Shown: positions 56,206 to 64,000 of the stretch, in pieces | Layout: each line of letters starts with the position of its first letter | Numbering within the stretch: the first letter of the stretch is position 1 | NCBI GenBank assembly: GCA_022747635.1 | Contig: JAKTNV010000017.1 | Location: 62,001-126,000 of the forward strand | Reading direction: 5' to 3' | DNA: 64,000 nt | From: Hetaerina americana | Taxonomy: Eukaryota > Arthropoda > Insecta > Odonata > Calopterygidae | Position numbers and translations under genes: made by a program | Notes under the pieces: generated by a model | The model's input: only the letters and a program-made list of their open reading frames with translations | What the model was told of the DNA's origin: nothing | The model's database searches: none

Positions 56206-59200
56206 TAAGATTTCAATTCATTCACTTCGATTTCTAATACTGATGCTACCCTGATGGCCATCTGCAACCCACAATGGTCTTCTTCTTGGCATGTGTGCCA
56301 CCGGCAATCATTCACACATACACAAACAGTCTACTCCTAACATTGGAGAATAAGAAATGCTCATTTTATAATTAATATGGTCATCCGCTCTCCACGACAG
56401 CTAAGTTCTCTTGACACACATGCCAACAGTATCCAATCACTCATGCAAAAATGTTCATCTTCTATTCTTAATATTGGAGAATGAGATAAGATCATTTTAT
56501 AATAAATACGTAAACATTAATATGAACTTTCCTTTGGCCTACTTTTATTGGCTAAACAACTGCAATCATGAGGTAAGGCACAAAATGCAGTAAATTCTTT
56601 CTTTGCATGATCAGTTTAGATTTGAAGTTGACTTTTATACGTAGCTACAGACAACAATATGGGTATTCATTATAATCTTCATTCGCAGCCTTGCTAAAAC
56701 AGGACTCATTGCTGCCTCAACAAAAAATGTCTGAGCTGGTGAAATAGATATCTTATCGACTGGAACAACGGAATATAGATTAATTACTCAAGTATAAATA
56801 TGCTAATTTCTTCCTCAACAATAACTTCTGTTAAAAAGGTATGCTATATTGGCAATGCAATTTAAAAGAATGTTGTGTTATTTCTATATTGCTATATACG
56901 AGTTCAATTCTTTTTAAATATAGAAAGTACTTATAAAACTATAAAATGTACAACTTTCTCATTAAACCAATTGACAAATTTTTGGCATATGTATTTGTAT
57001 GATTAGATCAATTTACTTGTAAATTGGTTGCCAGCAGAGGAAAATGTGTTGTTATTTGCATAATATTTCATAAACTCCTCATTTTACAGTCGTCCCTTAA
57101 AGCTTAAAGACAATTAAAATGAGAGAGAAGATTTCCATCTTTTCGATCTCCAGGCCAATTCTATGGGATGTCATCATACTACATGGATTCATTAATATTT
57201 TTGTCAGTATGAAAATCTTATTGATACTTCGGGTATATTTTTCCAGTTCTGCAATTTAACATCATGCATAAAGGGTCTTTGACCAATAACTATAATTACT
57301 TTTTTTTTAGGGATTCTACCTGTAAGTATTTAAATGGTTATTCCTGTCAGTAATTATCTAAAGTAGAGGTATTTCAATGGGTCTACGGACTAAGCAGTTG
57401 CAGTACCTAGTTCCACAAAACAGGAGATTACTGTAACACCCTCCCGTATCTTGGTAATTTATGTTTCTGTTGCCTATTCTTCATAACACGTTTCATTATT
57501 AATGATCTTAAGATATCTTCCCAGGAAGAAGAATTTTTTCAAAAAAGTTCCAATCTTTAGACCAGGTTAATATAAATTAAAATTAGATACATGGAGATTA
57601 AAAGGAAATCCAGTAAATTCAATTGATACCGCATCTTGCATGAAGCCCTAAGTCAAATGAAATTCATGCATTAGGTTAGCAGTGTAATGTCATCAGGGGC
57701 ATCCAACCCTAAAGTAGTCCCAAGTTTCTGTCAGTTCTGTTATTTTACGTACGTAGCTGCTTCCATTTAAGAGGGCATACCTTCATTTTCTGTTACTGCC
57801 ATGAGCTAGTGTAATGTTAGTAACATGATACCATAGCAGTGACGGAAACATTAGGAGGAAGCAACATATGCCAAGTGTGGATACTTTTGTGTGTTTTGTG
57901 CATTTTGAGAAAGAGTTCAACTTCTACATTCCACATTATTGCCATGAGCTTTGTCCACTTAAATACGTCAAAGTTGATTTTCAATATAAATCATAAGCTT
58001 GAGGAAAAAATGATTGCATATGGATTATGGACATAAATGAAAAAGTAGTTAATGTTTACATGTTTTAATTGTATATAAATATACAGACAAGTATAAAGGT
58101 ACCACACTTGAATGTGAGTAGCTCTCAAGAAATTATTTTTGGAAATTCTTCAGTCCCTCTCGTTTACATCATGCACATAAAATCAATTACTCCCCATTAT
58201 GACTTACAGAAAAAAGATAACAATGTAGTCAAGGGATGTCATTCCATTGCTTGAATTATAAATTAGAATACTTTGGCATGTTTATAAAGGAAAACCATTC
58301 CAGGGAACCAGACTAATGATAACCTGAATACTGTAACAGTGCTAAGAATAAGATTAACATAAATATTTTTCTTGAAGATAACTATTTTAAATATTAACAA
58401 AATCACTATAATCATGGCTCATACAAATCAACATTCTTAACAACATCTATGTTAGATAATCTAACAATATTAAGTCTTGGTTCAACTACAAGAGTACAGA
58501 TTCATTCCCATATTAACAGAATTGAAAATGTAATTACAGTATAACCACAAAACGATTTCATGGAATGAAGTATATCATTACAGCACTTGTATATCTTTAA
58601 CTTAAATAAGCAAGTCAATGCTCAAACAATATACTGCTCAAACTTAACGTCGGCTTCATGATGTTTCGTGAGTGTATCATGACACCTTTGGTATTTTGTG
58701 CTTTATAGTGTACTGTATGCTATTAGGTTACCAGTTCTGTTGAATACAGTAGCATAAATATTTCATTCATAACAAACAAAATATTAACAATTTTATGTAA
58801 ATTAATATAACACAGTGAAAAAACTAAATCAATGTTAACAACTTGTACAACATAATTAGCAATAATTAATGTTTGGCCAACCCACAGTTCTCTTGTCACA
58901 ATGTGTATGGTTAGGACCAATGCAATTAATGGGGAAACAGGTTATATTAAAAATGACATCTGAAAGTTAATCCTGGTAGAGAAAGTTGTAATTAATTGGT
59001 GATGCCTTAATTGGACGGTATTTTGGTGCCTTCAAATGAACTTCATTGGTATTTTGTCATAACAATCAGCACGCACATTTGAAATGATGCTCAGCAATCC
59101 TTATCCCACTTGCAAGTCTGCATATTTTTCTCATATTATGTTGATTTCTTGTTAGGTACTGAATAATTAATAAATTTTCCATTCATAATTCCCAGCATTA

Positions 59201-62200
59201 GACATAGAGACTGCACATAGTAGTTAAGGGTAACATGGTACCTACCAAAAGCCTTGCATGGTGTTAATGTACAGTCATGTCAATTGAAAACATTTTCAGA
59301 TCAAAGGGTTTTTTTGATAATAGCTAAACAAATTAGAATCATTATCAAATTTAAAGAAGTTAGCTATTATACATAAGATAACCCAGATAAAATTGGGTCA
59401 CAAACATTACAAATTCACAAAAAATGTTCTCATAATTACTGAGTGAGATTTCTGTCTAAAATATTAAATTAGGGTATGCATGTACTTGATAATTCAAAAG
59501 CAGTTTCAAAACTTAAAAAAGGAGTATCATTTATTAACAGCCTCAGCCCCGGCTTCGCGCCAATTTATATTTGGTTTCAACCTACCTATTGAAGAGTTTC
59601 TCTTATTAGGCATTTTGGTTAACAGAAAACCCTGGTAATTCAACATTCCCAGAGGTGGGTGAAAATTTAATACCCAAGTGTGTCAGGTATGAAATTCAAT
59701 TACGATAGCCTGAGGATGGTCAACATGTAAGACTAGGATGTACCAGAGAGCAACTGATCCATCTACTCTGTATTGTCATCTTCTCAGTGAAATAGAACTT
59801 ACCCTCACTTTTTATAAGGATTTGTCTTAGTTTCCATAATACCGACTACCTAGAATTTATTTTCACCCAAAAATTGAGCTCTGACCTTTGAAAACCAACA
59901 CATGAGTAGACCACTGTGGCGTTGGGTAAACAAATCACTCATAGTTACTCCCTTCCAATGATTGCTTATCTCATTCTACCACTCATTCTCCTTTCCTTCC
60001 TCTCCAAAATCATACTACTGGCCTTTTCCACTTGCATTGGAACTATCAATCATAGATATGCAGAGTAACTATAACTTTTATTCATGGACAAAGTTCTTAA
60101 TGAAAAAATTGATAAATGTTAGAATAATTGTAAGCCTATGTATTGTGTATCAGTACCCGTGTATCTTAGGCAAATCATCTCATGAACTTTTTTTAGACGT
60201 GAATATGGTCCAAATTTCATATAGTCATTAATTCAATGCCTTTACAGTTTAGCCAGCCTTAAATTACTACATACCAGAGCTGAAATTCCCTCCTGATTCC
60301 ACGATAACTCCATTACTGCTAAATTTCCTGATATTATGCTATGTGCATCAGCCTTTGACTTTCCTAGAAATTGGTAAACATTTCCAGGATATCTCAGTTA
60401 CTCCTAATTGTGACTGAACTGAACCTCTTTTGTCAAGAAAATCAAGCATCTACTATACAAACATTCAGTTTCTTCATGAATTTTGGATCCACTTTACGCA
60501 TGTTGAGTGGTGAATAGTTATCATAACTGAGTATTACTTCATTAAAAATGTAAGGCTAACAGCTCTGGCCAGAGAGGTGCATACATGTATAAGCTTATTT
60601 GAAAAAAATGTCATACTAAAAGAATCCGGCATGATGGTGAAAATAACAACTGAATAATATAAACACAAACAATAATTTTCATCATCTCAACTTCTGATGG
60701 TACTGTGAGAAAATAATATCAAACATAGATCATGTTGATAACAATCAGTAAGTGGATTTCACATTTTTTTATTTCCTCATTGACTTTAATTCATTCATCA
60801 ATTGATCAGCACCTATCCAGCTCAAATCATTCAATGAATGGAGGGGAACCAAAGAGTCTCGCTATATCAAAATTTTATTAGTGATTTTGCTCTTTGATAA
60901 GCATTTTCAGAAACTCATCCCATAATTGCAATTTCAGAACTTCATTTCTCTCCACTGTCCAAGAACATGAGAAATTCCAATAGATAATTGATCTCAATAC
61001 GTTAATGATTATCAACTGCTTTGATTATAGACAGATCAAGAAAATAGGTTTTAATACTTGTTGTCAGTGACATAACCTGGAGGGTTCTAAGGTCCAGGCA
61101 TAGAAATTAACCTTTTTTGATGTAAAAAATCATCATTCTCAACTTGATGCTAACCAGTCGCAAAGAAATATCTATGAGGCATTACAACATCTAATTTCAG
61201 AATTAATACTAGACTTCCTTCAATATCACCTCAACAGTAGCCAAAGGGAAAGATTACCTAGATTAAATGATGACCACACCGCTGCCTGATTTGCCCATGG
61301 TACTGGTTCACAGTGAAAAATACAGCAGGTATATTTGTGTTAATTTTTCACTTAAACTCCTAGATAGGAAAGTGAAGCAAGATTGGACAGGATAGCATCT
61401 TACCTGCATTGAAATATTTTCCAAGTTATAACTAATTATTCTGAAAAAATCTATTCACTTTAAAAGGAATGATCATGAAATCAAATGTTGCTTTCCATTC
61501 TTTTTTCTGAAAAAAATACAAATTTAATCATTAGTTGTAAAATCTACCATATGAAATTGATAGCTCCACATTTTTGTAATTTTGATTTTAATGGAGGTTT
61601 GGGAATGCCTTCATGCCAAAGATTGGTAACAAAGCCAATTCTCGGTAACATTTTCAGGGCCATTCAAATATCATGCTTTTGCACTGAACTTCAGTTATGG
61701 AGATATTAGTCTTCGACAGTAATTGGACTAGGCGTATCGGGGCAGTAAATAGACTTCACCAATTTTTATCTGGAAAATGCCACTTTTGGTATGCTGAGAT
61801 ATCATTAAAAAATTCATATGAGACTGCCTACTAATGAAATGTAATTTTGAGGAAAAAATCCATAAAAGCCTAATGATTGAATCAATAGAGAAAATCTTGC
61901 AGTGTCTGACTGTATAATTCACTGAAATAATTACACTCTTAAGAATAGAAACCTAAAGCAGTAAGTATTCACTTGTTGGATTCTGAAAAAAGACTATCAT
62001 GGAGCCAAAACGTAGTCACATTTATGAATGCAACTGAGAAACCTATATGAAGGGTAATTAGTTATATCTTAATATCTTTATGAGCCACTCCATCCATATG
62101 AGAAACCTATTTGCCATGGCAGCACACAAATAATTTTGACAATGCAGAGCCATGACTTATCCTCAAGATGATGCATTTTTCTCCAATATAACTTTTCTCA

Positions 62201-63126
62201 GAAAAGTTTTTTACCATAATGTTCTCCAGAGGTTAACTCTTGGTCTTGCATCAGCAAATGCTGAAATATCATAATCTACAGACAGTCACTGTCTTTTAAC
62301 ATATCAGTGCAATGCAATGAATGCTACTCTTACATATATATCTGTTGTGTTATAGTGATTCCTGTAAATTTATTTGTCTTAGCCCCATGATTTCTTTATT
62401 CCTGGTACTCACCAAGAAGCCAAAGTTATCAATAGGAAATGCACCCTTTTCACCACTATTCACTAGCAGAGTTCTTCTGATGCTTCTTAACACAGTGCAT
62501 TTGGGGCATTGCTGGCATTTACTTAAGCACAATTAGTCAATATGAAAATGTGCATAAGATAGAGAAGCTTTTGCAATAAGTTGGTTAATCACAACTCAAA
62601 ATACCCAGCGTTCTGGATGACATTGTTTTTTTCCCTCCTGTCATGTTTGAAAGAAAATTATGTAATATAAGTAGCCATTCATAATCTTTCAATATGAAAA
62701 ATATGTTAGCAAACTTGCTCAGTTCAGAAAAGTGACTGCTTTGCAAAAATGAAATGTCAAACACACTAAAAGCAATTGAGTTCTGCACAGTGAGCAATTC
62801 ATTTTGTGAGACTTCCCCAATTGGACAGGATACTGGAGATCAGTGGGTAAAGTAGGCCATTTCAAGGTAATTTAAACAGATAAATTATACATATTCACTA
62901 ATCATTGTGTGACATCGTACAAAAAGGTTTCATTTCAGCCAAAATTCTGTACCTAGGCAGCATTTCATCTACAACCAAAATGCAGCCTTTTTAATGCACA
63001 GCCTGTAAGAAAATAATGAGCTGTATGCAGAGTCCTTTTGCTTCCTACATAAATGTGTGCAGCCCTTTCTAAATTAGAATTGGAATGCTCAGGGGCATGT
63101 AATATAATGATATGTATTATTATTAT
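56206..63126. other. AT-rich DNA, probably 3' UTR and intergenic region of the Tubby-like gene
   Basis: Nearly 7 kb with no recognisable coding or transposon motif. The part next to 63126 should be the 3' UTR of the minus-strand Tubby-like gene. I could not fix its polyadenylation site because AATAAA-like hexamers are common in this AT-rich sequence. Confidence 0.4.
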
Positions 63127-63243
63127 TCACTTCAGACGCTGTGTAACATTGGCTAATGCTACAGCAAAAGCCTGGAGTGCAGAGAATGGATACTGGAAGT
63201 CAAGAGTGTAGGCATTTCCATCAATTCGTCCAAACTGCATCAC
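63127..63243 (-). CDS. Tubby-domain protein, last coding exon (TULP4/TUSP-like)
   Basis: On the minus strand the exon runs from 63243 to the TGA at 63129-63127 and encodes VMQFGRIDGNAYTLDFQYPF, then SALQAFAVALANVTQRLK. This matches the C-terminal helix and strand of the Tubby domain (VMQFGRxxxxxFTMDYxYPLCALQAFAIALSS), which binds phosphoinositides through its barrel. The ending ANVTQRLK differs from the SSFDSKLACE ending of TUB and TULP1-3, pointing to the TULP4/TUSP type. The acceptor is cttttctgtttattcag. It joins in phase 0 to the exon at 63336-63381. Confidence 0.85.
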   Translation of the reverse strand: MMQFGRIDGNAYTLDFQYPFSALQAFAVALANVTQRLK

Positions 63244-63335
63244 CTGAATAAACAGAAAAGTTATTTTAGAATATAAGCACCTGAATGCAGTCATTGGTGA
63301 CAAAATAGCTAGAAAAGAGAATTGTAAAGGCATAC

Positions 63336-63381
63336 CTTCCTTAGAGGAATTTCACACAAAGTAAAATCATCATCCAGGCTT
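63336..63381 (-). CDS. Tubby-domain protein, penultimate exon (TULP4/TUSP-like)
   Basis: 46 nt on the minus strand between acceptor gtgattttcag and donor AAG|gtatgc. It encodes SLDDDFTLCEIPLRK, preceded by one base of a split codon (entry phase 2), and reads directly into VMQFGR of the last exon. Correct phase on both sides supports it. The remaining upstream exons of this gene lie beyond the right edge of the window. Confidence 0.75.
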
Positions 63382-63489
63382 CTGAAAATCACTTTTAGTG
63401 TTTATTTAAAAACATTATCTATTTCAGAAAACTGTGAATGATCTTTTCAAACTGGTACCAATAGTAAAAGGCATACCTATTGCTAAATC

Positions 63490-63810
63490 CCTATATTTTC
63501 AGTTGGCTGTATAAAAGGCTGGTCTTTGAGAAAAGAGAATAAGAGTAGGATTTGAAGGATTGTGAAATGTGGGTGTGGAGAAGAATGGAAAAAATAAAAT
63601 GGATGGAAAGGAAAACAAATGAGGAAGTACCAAGAATGATCGGGAAGGAGAGAGGGTTGTTGGAAGAAATATAAAATGGGCAAGACAAGTGGATGCCAGG
63701 CATTTTGATTGACAATGGAATGTTTAAGACTGTGATAGAGGGGAGAATGTAAGGCCGGTAAGATATGGGGAGGGAAAGAATAAACATTTTAATTGGTTGA
63801 AAGGAACCAG
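63490..63810 (+). pseudogene. RTE-like reverse transcriptase, C-terminal remnant
   Basis: The plus strand reads CEMWVWRRMEKIKWMERKTN, then EEVPRMIGKERGLLEEI, then FKTVIEGRM and GR, with two in-frame stops. It is the best-preserved copy of the C-terminal signature also found on the minus strand at 10.7, 22.3, 23.4 and 25.3 kb. It lies in the intron upstream of the penultimate Tubby-domain exon and is antisense to that gene. No endonuclease or RT core is attached. Confidence 0.7.
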
Positions 63811-64000
63811 AAAGTATGTACAATTAAAAAATGGCTTATTGTGGTGTAGAGTGTCATGCTCTCCTGTGCTAGCAGAAGCTTAGTAATGAAGTTATGTTTG
63901 GTCTATGCCCATACAAAACCAACCATTACTGAAAGATTACCTTTCATAAAATAATAATATACAAGACACTCCTTTGAATGAAAAATGGCTTCAACATATA
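63811..64000. other. AT-rich intronic DNA at the window edge
   Basis: No exon recognised. Part of the Tubby-like gene intron. Confidence 0.4.

Overview
The window looks like part of a large, repeat-rich arthropod genome, most likely an insect, and possibly a hemimetabolous lineage with long introns. The background is AT-rich. Genes are split into small exons over tens of kilobases, and most recognisable sequence is transposable-element debris. No prokaryotic, viral or CRISPR signature was seen.

Left third (1-17.6 kb): AT-rich sequence with decayed non-LTR remnants (about 1.0-1.6 kb, 10.7-10.9 kb and an RNase H fragment at 14.6-15.2 kb) and long strand-asymmetric polypurine/polypyrimidine tracts next to GC/CpG-rich patches (3.7-4.3, 12.6-13.6 and 16.2-17.6 kb). 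Inserted here is a complete, GC-rich Jockey-clade non-LTR retrotransposon (5367-9904). It has two open reading frames and a perfect 14-bp target-site duplication.

Repeat nest (18.1-26.6 kb): a dead full-length mariner (18131-19435), then several broken copies of an RTE-like endonuclease/reverse-transcriptase element, all on the minus strand. One of them abuts a roughly 400-bp fragment of 28S rRNA. Another is interrupted by the first copy of an unusual palindromic repeat built from tRNA-like arms (25701-25915). More copies of that repeat occur at 32.2-32.6 and 33.1-33.65 kb.

Gene 1 (about 29.7-53.5 kb, plus strand): exons with compatible splice phases and similarity recalled to AP1AR (gadkin/gamma-BAR), the AP-1 and Arp2/3 adaptor. 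They include an MGSC-type N-terminus, an acidic segment, two acidic-tryptophan LEW modules and a last exon with a polyadenylation signal. Two tandem DRE-like TATCGATA motifs lie upstream. Its introns hold two copies of the same internally deleted mariner (39.2 and 51.7 kb), a nearly intact mariner (47597-48928), RTE-like fragments and long TA/TG microsatellites.

Gene 2 (63.1-63.4 kb, minus strand, continuing off the right edge): the last two coding exons of a Tubby-domain protein, most like the TULP4/TUSP type. It converges on gene 1.

The two host genes have no evident functional link. The strongest candidates for something undescribed are the palindromic tRNA-armed repeat family, the RTE-like/28S rRNA junction and the mobilised internally deleted mariner pair.
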